Assembly (NCBI GenBank): GCA_964542765.1
Contig: CAZIVO010000102.1
Coordinates: forward strand, 1 to 12,972
Direction: 5' to 3'
Length of the DNA: 12,972 bases
DNA from: CAZIVO01 sp964542765
GTDB taxonomy: Bacteria > Planctomycetota > UBA1135 > UBA2386
The position numbers and the translations under genes were made by a program. The notes under the pieces are model-generated. The model did not search any database. It was not told where the DNA came from and saw nothing but the letters and a program-made list of their open reading frames with translations. Shown here in pieces: positions 6,612 through 12,972 of the stretch; position 1 is the stretch's first letter; every line of letters starts with the position of its first letter.

Positions 6612-7814
6612 ATGCCCCATCCCCTTTCCTCGTTTCTACCAGCGACAGCCCTGGCGCTCGCCGGATGCGCCGCTGATCTGGCGGCACAAGCTCAGCCCTG
6701 GGTCCGCCACACCATCGACCGATCCTCGCGCGGAGCAGATGGCGTCCGGATGACGGATGTCAACGCAGATGGGCAACTGGACATTGCCACCGGTTGGGAA
6801 GAGGGTGGCGTCATCCGCGCCTATCTCCATCCCGGTCCAAAGCAGGTCCAAAAGCCCTGGCCCGCCGTGACCGTCGGACGAGTGAAATCCCCTGAAGATG
6901 CCGTCTTCGTCGACCTCGATGGCGACAGCGCCTTTGATGTCGTGAGTTCCTGCGAAGGCAAGGAGCGCCGGATGTTCATCCATTGGGCACCGAGTGAACC
7001 GGACCGCTATCTCGATGCCACAGCCTGGAAAACCGAAGCTATCCCCGCAACAGAAGGGAAAACCTGCTGGATGTATGCCCTGCCCTTACAGGTAGATGGC
7101 CATCACGGCCTCGACCTGATCGTCGGTTCGAAGAATCCCGCCGGCAGAGTGGCATGGCTACAGGCTCCCGAACATCCACGCAAACTCGACGAGTGGCAAC
7201 TACATGAAATCTGTCCGGCGGGCTGGATCATGTCGCTGCGAGCCATCGACATGGACAAGGACGGCGATCTCGACATCCTCGCATCCGATCGCAAGGGAAA
7301 ACACCGCGGCTTGGTCTGGCTCGAACATCCGGAACAGGTCACCGACGAATGGCCGCGGCATGTCCTGGGTGCGACCGACCGCGAAGTCATGTTTCTCGAC
7401 ATGGCCGACATGAACGGAGACGGTCTTGATGACATCGTCAGCGCGACGCGCAACACCACGATCACGATCCTTTTACGCCCTGCGAACCTCGATGAGTCAT
7501 GGCCGCGCCGCGAGATCCCCACACCCTTCGGGATCCCTCTCGGCAAGGCTGTGCGTATCGGCGACATCGATCTCGACGGCAAGCTCGACCTCGTCATCAC
7601 CAGCAACACTTCCGACAGCCCGGGCGTTATCTGGTGCTCCATCGCACAAGACGCCGAGAGCATATCCGGTGCTTGCGACATCAGCGGCCCGCAAGGGGTC
7701 AAGTTCGATCGCATCGAACTCTACGACATCGATCAAGACGGCGACCTCGATGTGATCACCTGCGAGGAACGCCAGAACCTCGGCGTCATCTGGTACGAAA
7801 ACCCGGCCAGGTAA
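6612..7814 (+). CDS. Exported seven-bladed FG-GAP/VCBS beta-propeller protein
   Basis: 400 residues from ATG 6612, chosen because the signal peptide begins there; an upstream in-frame ATG at 6465 lies inside the divergent tyrA gene. There is no clear Shine-Dalgarno. Residues 6-19 are hydrophobic and end LAGC, a proper lipobox, so Cys19 may be lipidated; a signal peptidase I cut at LAAQA is the alternative. Calcium-loop motifs of the D-x-[DN]-x-D-G-x-x-D type recur at 49-57, 101-109, 213-221, 266-274, 319-327 and 372-380. A degenerate copy at 160-168 (QVDGHHGLD) has lost its first Asp. Spacing is 52-59 residues, giving seven blades, a closed integrin-like propeller. Repeated VWLEHP / IWYENP strands are typical of the family. 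It presumably binds a ligand or glycan at the cell surface; no catalytic motif is seen. It is divergent from tyrA across 96 bases. Confidence 0.88.
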   Translation: MPHPLSSFLPATALALAGCAADLAAQAQPWVRHTIDRSSRGADGVRMTDVNADGQLDIATGWEEGGVIRAYLHPGPKQVQKPWPAVTVGRVKSPEDAVFVDLDGDSAFDVVSSCEGKERRMFIHWAPSEPDRYLDATAWKTEAIPATEGKTCWMYALPLQVDGHHGLDLIVGSKNPAGRVAWLQAPEHPRKLDEWQLHEICPAGWIMSLRAIDMDKDGDLDILASDRKGKHRGLVWLEHPEQVTDEWPRHVLGATDREVMFLDMADMNGDGLDDIVSATRNTTITILLRPANLDESWPRREIPTPFGIPLGKAVRIGDIDLDGKLDLVITSNTSDSPGVIWCSIAQDAESISGACDISGPQGVKFDRIELYDIDQDGDLDVITCEERQNLGVIWYENPAR

Positions 7815-7871
7815 CTGCCCATCTTCCGGCACTCGCCAGTCACTGCTTTCGTAACGCCAAGATTCCTCGTT

Positions 7872-7899
7872 CACTGCCGCCGGCCTGCAGACGGCAGTG
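7872..7899. terminator. Hairpin downstream of the FG-GAP gene
   Basis: CACTGCCG (7872-7879) pairs perfectly with CGGCAGTG (7892-7899) around a 12-base loop. It lies between two convergent genes, 57 bases after the propeller's stop. Neither side has a T-run, so it may be a Rho-assisted or bidirectional transcript-end hairpin. Confidence 0.5.
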
Positions 7900-7931
7900 G
7901 CGAATCCCGTCAACTTCGAGTCCCAGCCTTA

Positions 7932-7961
7932 CACAACCCGCTGGCTTCTCCGGATGTTGTG
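7932..7961 (-). terminator. Hairpin just after the anti-sigma gene
   Basis: CACAAC-CCG (7932-7940) pairs with CGG-AT-GTTGTG (7951-7961), nine pairs with a two-base bulge and a ten-base loop. It begins three bases past the stop of the minus-strand anti-sigma-like gene (stop 7965-7967), the right place for the end of the sigma operon transcript. No T-run follows. Confidence 0.45.
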
Positions 7962-7964
7962 CCG

Positions 7965-8867
7965 CTACCAGGGACGCCGGTAACGGTCCTCGCCCGGATC
8001 GACCTCGCCGCTGTAATCGAGCGACAATTTCCATGTCAGGCCCGGCTCAGGATTGCCCGAGAGCTCTGCGTAGGTGAGTAAGCCCGTTGCCTCTTCGATC
8101 AGAAACTCGGCGCGCTCGATGCGGAACACATCGGTGGTCTCGCATGTCGCCTCGACGCGGATGACCGACCCCTCGCCAGCACGCGTCCCGGGCAACCTCT
8201 GCACCGCTCGCAGATCAACCCTCCCGTACCAGCCAAGCGTGCTGATCACTTTGTGGAGATCGAAGAACTCGACATCGAGATACTTCCCCAGAAACTCGGC
8301 GATCTTTTCGCGCCGGTCCAGCGGACCACTCCAACGCACGGCTGGGTTGGACATCAGGGCCCAAAGCACTTCTCCATCGCAACCCATGCGCAACAGACTG
8401 CGCGGATCAAAAGTGATCTGACCCTCCAGGAGGAACTTCTTGCCGGGTCGAGTGGTCAAAAGGAATGCTTGCACCACATCTTGCTTGCCCGAGTCACTGT
8501 GCAACTCAGCGGTCAAACGGTAGGTCCGATCCACTTGTGAGGACAGGTGGTTCAACGCCTGCGACATCATGGCCTTCGCTTGCGGGAGCCTCTCTGTTCC
8601 CTGGAAAAGCAGATACCCCATCAAGCCCGCAAGCAAAAGAGCGGCGGCAGCAAGGCCCCATGCCCGCCGATGCGGACGATGCGCGTCGACACTCTCAAGA
8701 ATGGTCTCGACTCGATGCTCGCGACCTGCTGCATCTGCCGTCGCCATGGAACGAAGGAGGCCGTGGACCAAACGCTGCTCCGCCAACCACCGCCGCTGAT
8801 CCTGCGAAAGATCCGGTGGAGCGGACGAGTCATCGATCGTGTCATCAAAGAAATCATCGGCGGTCAT
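7965..8867 (-). CDS. Membrane anti-sigma-like protein with LolA/RseB-like outer domain
   Basis: 300 residues. ATG 8867 overlaps the sigma factor's stop (ATGA), with GGAGGTG (8872-8878) six bases away measured from GGAGG, so the two genes are translationally coupled. An upstream in-frame ATG (8903) is rejected. Residues 1-~68 are cytoplasmic and acidic at the front (DDFFDDTIDD), then helical, without the HxxxCxxC zinc motif. Residues ~70-88 are one membrane segment (WGLAAAALLLAGLMGYLLF). Residues ~95-300 would be outside. The pattern VDRTYRLTAELHS, FLLTTRPGKKFLLEG, then MGCDGEVLWALM suggests the LolA/RseB-like half-barrel, but this is judged by eye. The likely role is to hold the coupled ECF sigma factor at the membrane and release it on an envelope signal. 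A sigma-operon protein of other function remains possible. Confidence 0.75.
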   Translation of the reverse strand: MTADDFFDDTIDDSSAPPDLSQDQRRWLAEQRLVHGLLRSMATADAAGREHRVETILESVDAHRPHRRAWGLAAAALLLAGLMGYLLFQGTERLPQAKAMMSQALNHLSSQVDRTYRLTAELHSDSGKQDVVQAFLLTTRPGKKFLLEGQITFDPRSLLRMGCDGEVLWALMSNPAVRWSGPLDRREKIAEFLGKYLDVEFFDLHKVISTLGWYGRVDLRAVQRLPGTRAGEGSVIRVEATCETTDVFRIERAEFLIEEATGLLTYAELSGNPEPGLTWKLSLDYSGEVDPGEDRYRRPW

Positions 8868-9403
8868 CCCACACCTCCGACGCTCATCTTGCCGCGCATG
8901 CACACGAGTAACGCGTTGCGGCCTCGCTGCAAGTGCTTCTTGACTGCTTCAAAGCCAATCTCGAGCCGCTGTGAAATTTCCCTGCAATGCAGGCCATGTT
9001 CGTAGTGAAGTTCGATGCTGGCACGCTGATGGTCGGTGAGCCCCGTGAGGCACTGCCGGAGGGCGTCCAGTTTCTGATCGAAGGTGTCCCCAGCTAGTGT
9101 ATGGAACTCCGCGAAGCTCCTATCGAGAACGCCAAGCATCTCATCGTCGCAAAAATAGACCTTCGAGCGCCCCAGCTTACGACGGTGATTGAGCACCAAT
9201 TTGCCAGCAATGCCACGGACCCAAGGGCCGAAGGGCAGCTTCCTGTCGTATTTCCCCAGGTTCTTCCAGGCCACCAGGAAAGCCTCCTGCAAGAGATCCT
9301 CCGCAGACCCGGGGTCCCTTACCGATGACAGCAGGAACGCACGGACCATATCCGCATTCTCACGTACGAGGATCTCGAAGAGTTCGTGGGATTCCATGCT
9401 CAT
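8864..9403 (-). CDS. ECF RNA polymerase sigma factor
   Basis: 179 residues, the usual ECF size. Region 2 spans ~10-78, with AEDLLQEAFLVAWKNLGKY (34-52) and the promoter-melting segment FGPWVRGIAGKLVLNHRRK (58-76). Region 4 spans ~112-165, with LTDHQRASIELHYEHGL and the helix-turn-helix CREISQRLEIGFEAVKKHL (140-158). It resembles the Rhodopirellula/Verrucomicrobium-type ECF group, which supports the taxonomic guess. It directs RNA polymerase to a small regulon, and probably its own operon. Start ATG 9403 has no clear Shine-Dalgarno; ATG 9397 (two codons in) is an alternative. A GACAAT hexamer lies a dozen or so bases upstream. The gene is divergent from the LOG gene across 160 bases that contain a dyad. 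Its own stop overlaps the anti-sigma start. Confidence 0.93.
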   Translation of the reverse strand: MSMESHELFEILVRENADMVRAFLLSSVRDPGSAEDLLQEAFLVAWKNLGKYDRKLPFGPWVRGIAGKLVLNHRRKLGRSKVYFCDDEMLGVLDRSFAEFHTLAGDTFDQKLDALRQCLTGLTDHQRASIELHYEHGLHCREISQRLEIGFEAVKKHLQRGRNALLVCMRGKMSVGGVG

Positions 9404-9456
9404 GGTCCGGGGGTGATTGTCGCATTCCCAACCTGTGGGGACGCAAATATGACCGA

Positions 9457-9474
9457 CGGAAAGACAGTTTTCCG
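9457..9474. promoter_or_regulatory. Perfect dyad CGGAAA-N6-TTTCCG between sigma and LOG genes
   Basis: CGGAAA (9457-9462), six bases, then TTTCCG (9469-9474), a perfect 18-base inverted repeat. It sits in the 160-base divergent intergenic region, 54 bases before the sigma start and 90 before the LOG start. Size and place suit a dimeric regulator's operator. I could not recognise a convincing ECF -35/-10 pair of normal spacing, so autoregulation is not shown. Confidence 0.4.
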
Positions 9475-9551
9475 GGTTACGTCGAGATCATCCCCACCCT
9501 CGTAACAGCAAGTCCACACGGGACGGGCGCAGAAATTGCCGAACAACGGCC

Positions 9552-9557
9552 TACAAT
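9552..9557 (+). promoter_or_regulatory. -10-like hexamer TACAAT, leaderless-type start of the LOG gene
   Basis: TACAAT (five of six to the sigma-70 -10) ends six bases before the ATG at 9564. Transcription would then start at or next to the start codon, giving a leaderless mRNA. This agrees with the lack of any Shine-Dalgarno. No matching -35 is seen at 16-18 bases. Confidence 0.45.
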
Positions 9558-9563
9558 CCCATC

Positions 9564-10112
9564 ATGTTCACCGTCACTGTCTACGCTGCATCCTCACAGA
9601 AGCTTTCGCAGGCCCATCTCGATATCGCCGCAGATATGGGTACGCGGATCGGTCACCGTGGCTGGCGGTTGATGTTCGGTGGCGGGCGCCATGGATTGAT
9701 GGGAGCTGTTTCGAGCGCTGCGCGTGCTGCCGGCGGTGAAATCTCCGGCGTCATCCTCGACCGATTCATCGAGCGCGGTCTGCATTGCACGGAGACCTCA
9801 GACATGCACACCGTCACCGACATGCGCAAACGCAAGCAGGGACTGGACGAGGCAGGCGACAGCTATGTGGCCTTGCCTGGTGGCTTCGGCACCTTCGAAG
9901 AACTGCTCGAGATCATCTCTCTCAAACAACTCGGCTTTCACGACAAGCCGGTGATCATCGTCAATGCCGAAGGCTACTACGACCCTTTGTTATCCATGTT
10001 CGAGAGAGGTTTCGAACAAGGCTTCATCGCCGAACGACACCGCGAACTCTTCACGGTCGCCGACACCCCGGCAGCAGCAGAGATCGCAATCGAACCCTTC
10101 GCCAAGATCTGA
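9564..10112 (+). CDS. LOG-family cytokinin/nucleotide 5'-monophosphate phosphoribohydrolase
   Basis: 182 residues, normal length for the LOG (TIGR00730) family, all cytoplasmic. The family nucleotide-binding signature PGGFGTFEE lies at 105-113. The earlier Gly-rich loop FGGGRHGLMG is at 38-47, and the conserved basic motif DMRKRK, which supplies the catalytic Arg, at 86-91. Members cut the N-glycosidic bond of AMP or cytokinin riboside 5'-monophosphates, releasing base and ribose 5-phosphate. In a free-living bacterium the role may be purine turnover or making cytokinin-like adenines; the sequence does not decide. Older annotation often calls it lysine decarboxylase, which is wrong. It has no Shine-Dalgarno (see TACAAT at 9552). 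It converges with proS, 37 bases away. Confidence 0.92.
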   Translation: MFTVTVYAASSQKLSQAHLDIAADMGTRIGHRGWRLMFGGGRHGLMGAVSSAARAAGGEISGVILDRFIERGLHCTETSDMHTVTDMRKRKQGLDEAGDSYVALPGGFGTFEELLEIISLKQLGFHDKPVIIVNAEGYYDPLLSMFERGFEQGFIAERHRELFTVADTPAAAEIAIEPFAKI

Positions 10113-10149
10113 GGGCAGCGCCGTAGCCACTCACGATACTCTCAAAAAA

Positions 10150-11877
10150 TCAGCCGCCGCCATTAACGGCCTCGCACACCTTGGCCGCCGCATCGCCAGC
10201 AGGAATCTCGGTCTTGCCATCACTCTTGCGGACAGAAAACTCGACGATTCCCTCATCAGCTTTTCTGCCAATAACCACCCGGACCGGGAAGCCCAGGAGA
10301 TCCAGATCCTTGAACTTCACACCGGGACTCATCTTTCGATCGTCCAGGCAAGCATCCACACCGGCTGCCTTCAACTCTTCGTAGATTCGCTCACCTAGCT
10401 CAACCTGCTCGGAGCGCTTGACGTCGAGCACCGCGACCACCGCCTCAAAGGGTGCGATCGGGGAAGGCCAGATGATGCCTCTGTCGTCATGCGACTGCTC
10501 GACGGCCGCGGCAGCAGTACGGCTGACGCCGATGCCATAACACCCCATGACGAAAGGGCCGGGTTTGCCTTCCTGCGTCATGAAGGTCGCCTCCATCGCT
10601 GTCGAATACTTCGTCCCGAGTTTGAAGATATGACCCACCTCGATCCCCCGAACCTCGCGCAGCGATCCCTCCCCTCCCGGAGCACGCTCGCCGGCGCGAG
10701 CGAGTCTCAGATCATGGTATTGGGGCTCACGGCAGTCCCGGCCAAGATTGACATTCAGACAGTGGTAGCCGGTTTCATTGCAACCGGTCAGGAGATTGCT
10801 CCGCCCTTCCAAGGTTCGGTCGGCAAGGAGCCTGATATCTTCGCCGAGCCCGACAGGCCCGGCAAAACCAACCCCTGCACCGGTGACCTTCTCGACCGTT
10901 GCATCATCCGCAAGCTTGACCGCCAGACAATCGAGCGCATTCACGAGCTTGACCTCGTTGATCTCGAGGTCACCGCGCATCATCGCCACCACAACCTCTT
11001 CGTGATCAGCCCAGACAGCCTCGTAAATCAGGGTCTTGGCCATGGAGGACGGTTCCATGTCGAAGAACTCTTGGAGTTGATCGACGGTCCGGATGTCGGG
11101 AGTCTCATGCTTCTCCTGCGGGCGCGCTTCCCCGGCATCGGGCACCTCTGCAGGAATCGACTCCGCCTTCTCGACATTAGCTGCGTAGCCACTCTCCTCG
11201 CAATAGAGGATTGCATCTTCGCCAGTATCAGCGACGACCATGAATTCCTCACTACCAGCCCCTCCGATCGCTCCGGCGTCCGCCTGAACCACCGAGAACT
11301 CAAGCCCGCAACGCTCGAAAATAGCTCGGTAAGCGCGGTCCATTTTTGCGTAGGCTTCGTCGAGTCCGGCGGCATCCACATCAAAGGAATACGCATCCAT
11401 CATGATGAACTCGCGGCCGCGCATCAGACCGAATCGCGGACGGATCTCGTCCCTGAACTTGTCCTGAATCTGATACAGGTTGACCGGCAACTGCTTGTAA
11501 CTATTGATCAAGGTATCCGCGAAGTCGGTGATGACCTCTTCGTGCGTGGGGCCAAGACACATCTCCACGCCCTTGCGATCCTTGAGCGAGAACATGATGC
11601 CGTCAGCGATATAGCGGTCCCATCGACCCGAGCTCTGCCATAGCTCCTTCGGGTGCAAGATGGGCATCATCAATTCTTGAGCACCCTGCCGGTCCAGTTC
11701 CTCGCGGACAATCTCGATGATCTTCTTGAGGGTTCGCCACAAGAGCGGCGAATAGGTGTAGAGACCCGCTGCCGTTTTGACGATCAGTCCCGCCCGCGCG
11801 AGCAAGCGGTGGCTGGGAACCTCGGCGTCCGAAGGGTCGTCTCGCAAGGTCGTGATAAGAATGTCACTGAGCCTCAT
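10150..11877 (-). CDS. proS: Prolyl-tRNA synthetase, bacterial type with editing domain
   Basis: 575 residues, close to the 572 of E. coli ProRS. The start is ATG 11877 (MRLSDIL); the open frame runs further upstream, but those residues are not family-like and would overlap the sulfatase start. It charges tRNA-Pro with proline in the cytoplasm. Class II motifs are in order: motif 1 about 55-80, CLGPTHEE (107-113) for proline/ATP contact, motif 2 FRDEIRPRFGLMRGREF (141-157), and motif 3 GCYGIGVSR (445-453). The INS editing domain, which clears mischarged Ala-tRNA-Pro, is inserted at ~225-405. Lys281 in SMAKTLIY matches the essential editing Lys of E. coli by position, and the GAGVGFAGP loop is present. 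The anticodon-binding domain closes the protein (~475-570). A short run of six T follows the stop on the minus strand, a weak terminator. There is no Shine-Dalgarno. Confidence 0.96.
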   Translation of the reverse strand: MRLSDILITTLRDDPSDAEVPSHRLLARAGLIVKTAAGLYTYSPLLWRTLKKIIEIVREELDRQGAQELMMPILHPKELWQSSGRWDRYIADGIMFSLKDRKGVEMCLGPTHEEVITDFADTLINSYKQLPVNLYQIQDKFRDEIRPRFGLMRGREFIMMDAYSFDVDAAGLDEAYAKMDRAYRAIFERCGLEFSVVQADAGAIGGAGSEEFMVVADTGEDAILYCEESGYAANVEKAESIPAEVPDAGEARPQEKHETPDIRTVDQLQEFFDMEPSSMAKTLIYEAVWADHEEVVVAMMRGDLEINEVKLVNALDCLAVKLADDATVEKVTGAGVGFAGPVGLGEDIRLLADRTLEGRSNLLTGCNETGYHCLNVNLGRDCREPQYHDLRLARAGERAPGGEGSLREVRGIEVGHIFKLGTKYSTAMEATFMTQEGKPGPFVMGCYGIGVSRTAAAAVEQSHDDRGIIWPSPIAPFEAVVAVLDVKRSEQVELGERIYEELKAAGVDACLDDRKMSPGVKFKDLDLLGFPVRVVIGRKADEGIVEFSVRKSDGKTEIPAGDAAAKVCEAVNGGG

Positions 11878-11901
11878 GATGGGAATGGCAACGCGACTGA
11901 A

Positions 11902-11909
11902 TGTATAAG
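11902..11909. promoter_or_regulatory. Overlapping divergent -10-like elements between proS and the sulfatase
   Basis: TGTATAAG serves both ways. On the plus strand, TATAAG (11904-11909) ends seven bases before the sulfatase ATG, as for a leaderless start. On the minus strand, TATACA (11907-11902) lies 24 bases before the proS ATG. The two starts are only 39 bases apart, so promoters must overlap. No good -35 is seen for either. Confidence 0.4.
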
Positions 11910-11916
11910 TCAACGT

Positions 11917-12972
11917 ATGTTCCTGTCGCACCGCCAATGTAGAGGCCCGAAGGATCCCGCAAGAAGCAACCACAGACCTTCCAGCGCCCCGATCCCGACT
12001 CTTGCTGCCCTGCTAACCCTCATCTCGGGCAACCTTGCGGACAGGGCCTCCGCCCAGGCTCCGAACATCATCCTCCTCATGGCGGACGACCTCGGCTGGG
12101 GAGACGTTGGCTTCAACGGCCACCGGGTATTGAAAACACCTAACCTCGATGCCATGGCCAGGGATGGCCTGCGGTTCGAGCGCTTTTACTCGGCAGCGCC
12201 GGTGTGTAGCCCAACTCGCGGAAGTTGCATGACAGGACGGCACCCTTTCCGCTACGGCATCCCCTTTGCTAACACCGGGCACATGAAACTCCGAGAGCGC
12301 ACGCTCGCAGAGTTGATGAAGGACCTGGGTTTTGCGACGGGCCACTTCGGCAAGTGGCATCTAGGGACCCTCACAAAAACTCAAAAAGACAGCAATCGCG
12401 GCGGGCCAGAGAACGTCGCCCACTACTCCCCACCATGGGTAAGCGGCTTCGAAACCTGTTTCTCCACGGAAGCGAAGGTGCCGACGTGGAACCCGATGCT
12501 GAAGCCCGGATCCTCAACTTTCTACGGAACAGCTTACTGGACCGACCAAGGTGTTCAGGAAACAGAAAATCTCGAAGGCGATGACTCCCGAGTCATCATG
12601 GACCGTGCCATCCCCTTCGTGCGCGCTGCGGCCAAGGAAAAGAAACCCTTCTTCGCGGTCATCTGGTTCCACGCCCCCCATCTGCCGGTGGTCGCGGGGC
12701 CCCGGCACCTTGCGATGTATGAAAATGTCAGCAATGAAAAAACACGACACTACTACGGTTGCGTGACCGCTCTCGATGAACAGGTCGGTCGATTGCGCAA
12801 GGAACTGCGAGATCTCAAGATCGCTGATCGCACAATGCTCTGGTTCTGCTCCGACAACGGGCCGGAAGGAAAGAATTCGGCTCCAGGAAAAACTGGGGGG
12901 TTACGCGGTCGTAAACGAAGCCTTTTCGAAGGTGGTGTGCGCGTGCCCGGCGTGGTCGTTTGGCCTGAGCAT
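11917..12972 (+). CDS. Secreted formylglycine-dependent sulfatase, 3' end off right edge
   Basis: 352 codons are present, then the window ends; family members usually run to about 450-550 residues. ATG 11917 is the only in-frame start before the export signal. The front is long and basic (~27 residues), then comes a hydrophobic core (LAALLTLISG) and cleavage near ASA/QAPN (about 47-48). Key residues of the type I (S1) arylsulfatase fold are present. Calcium ligands Asp57 and Asp58 lie in MADDLGWGD. Cys97 in CSPTR is the residue matured to formylglycine. Lys146 and His148 lie in GKWHLG, and His255 in FHAPH. Asp313 and Asn314 lie in SDNG, and Lys333 precedes LFEGGVRVP. It should hydrolyse sulfate esters of polysaccharides or similar substrates in the periplasm or outside. 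Substrate cannot be told, and no maturase or FGE gene lies in the window. Divergent from proS. Confidence 0.94.
   Translation, partial: MFLSHRQCRGPKDPARSNHRPSSAPIPTLAALLTLISGNLADRASAQAPNIILLMADDLGWGDVGFNGHRVLKTPNLDAMARDGLRFERFYSAAPVCSPTRGSCMTGRHPFRYGIPFANTGHMKLRERTLAELMKDLGFATGHFGKWHLGTLTKTQKDSNRGGPENVAHYSPPWVSGFETCFSTEAKVPTWNPMLKPGSSTFYGTAYWTDQGVQETENLEGDDSRVIMDRAIPFVRAAAKEKKPFFAVIWFHAPHLPVVAGPRHLAMYENVSNEKTRHYYGCVTALDEQVGRLRKELRDLKIADRTMLWFCSDNGPEGKNSAPGKTGGLRGRKRSLFEGGVRVPGVVVWPEH

Noticed and set aside
7815..7964. Small coding frame in the convergent gap after the FG-GAP gene
   Set aside because: The 150 bases are explained by two hairpins; the frames there are shadows of neighbouring genes.
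9564..10112. Lysine decarboxylase annotation for the LOG gene
   Set aside because: PGGxGTxxE is the LOG phosphoribohydrolase signature; the decarboxylase name is a historical misannotation and no PLP-binding site is seen.
10489..11643. 384-residue open frame on the plus strand
   Set aside because: Fully antisense to proS, which has all class II synthetase motifs.
1..12972. tRNA or rRNA genes, CRISPR arrays, insertion sequences, attachment sites
   Set aside because: I scanned both strands by eye and saw no spaced direct repeats, no transposase-like product and no RNA-gene signature. A covariance-model search could still find a small RNA.

Overview
The window looks like chromosomal DNA of a moderately high-GC member of the Planctomycetota (Verrucomicrobiota less likely). 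This rests on gene content. There is a secreted formylglycine-type sulfatase, a calcium-binding VCBS/FG-GAP propeller, a HEAT-repeat protein, and a lipoprotein ending in a cysteine-containing domain I recall from planctomycete exported proteins. There is also an ECF sigma factor resembling the Rhodopirellula/Verrucomicrobium type, paired with a membrane anti-sigma-like protein. No phage, transposon, CRISPR, tRNA or rRNA signal was seen.

Layout, left to right. (1) Positions 1-584, minus: the front of a secreted Ser/Ala/Gly-rich protein, cut by the left edge. (2) 585-1038: a 454-base divergent intergenic stretch. (3) 1039-2367, plus: exported thioredoxin-like + HEAT protein, closed by a hairpin. 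(4) 2368-2593: a leader rich in inverted repeats, with a Shine-Dalgarno in a hairpin loop. (5) 2594-4390, plus: lipoprotein with an Ig-like domain and eleven regular ~44-residue propeller-type repeats, convergent with (6) 4432-5145, minus: a lipoprotein with a planctomycete-type C-terminal domain. (7) 5439-6515, minus: prephenate dehydrogenase with a C-terminal chorismate mutase. (8) 6612-7814, plus: seven-bladed FG-GAP propeller. (9) 7965-8867 and 8864-9403, both minus: membrane anti-sigma-like protein translationally coupled to an ECF sigma factor. (10) 9564-10112, plus: LOG-family phosphoribohydrolase. (11) 10150-11877, minus: prolyl-tRNA synthetase. (12) 11917-12972, plus: sulfatase, cut by the right edge.

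How the genes fit together. Only the sigma/anti-sigma pair is a clear operon (ATGA overlap); it looks like an envelope-signal switch. Six of the eleven products outside the sigma factor carry export signals or a membrane anchor, so the window is mostly cell-surface biology with three housekeeping enzymes between (TyrA-AroQ, LOG, ProRS). Translation signals fall into two groups. Some genes have good Shine-Dalgarno sequences (584, 2594, 6515, 8867). Others have none, and two of those have a -10-like hexamer 6-7 bases before the ATG, as expected for leaderless mRNAs. I found no clearly new multi-gene system. The best leads are the sigma/anti-sigma pair with its LolA/RseB-like sensor domain, the eleven-repeat lipoprotein, the unusual domain order of the TyrA-AroQ fusion, and the leaderless-type starts.
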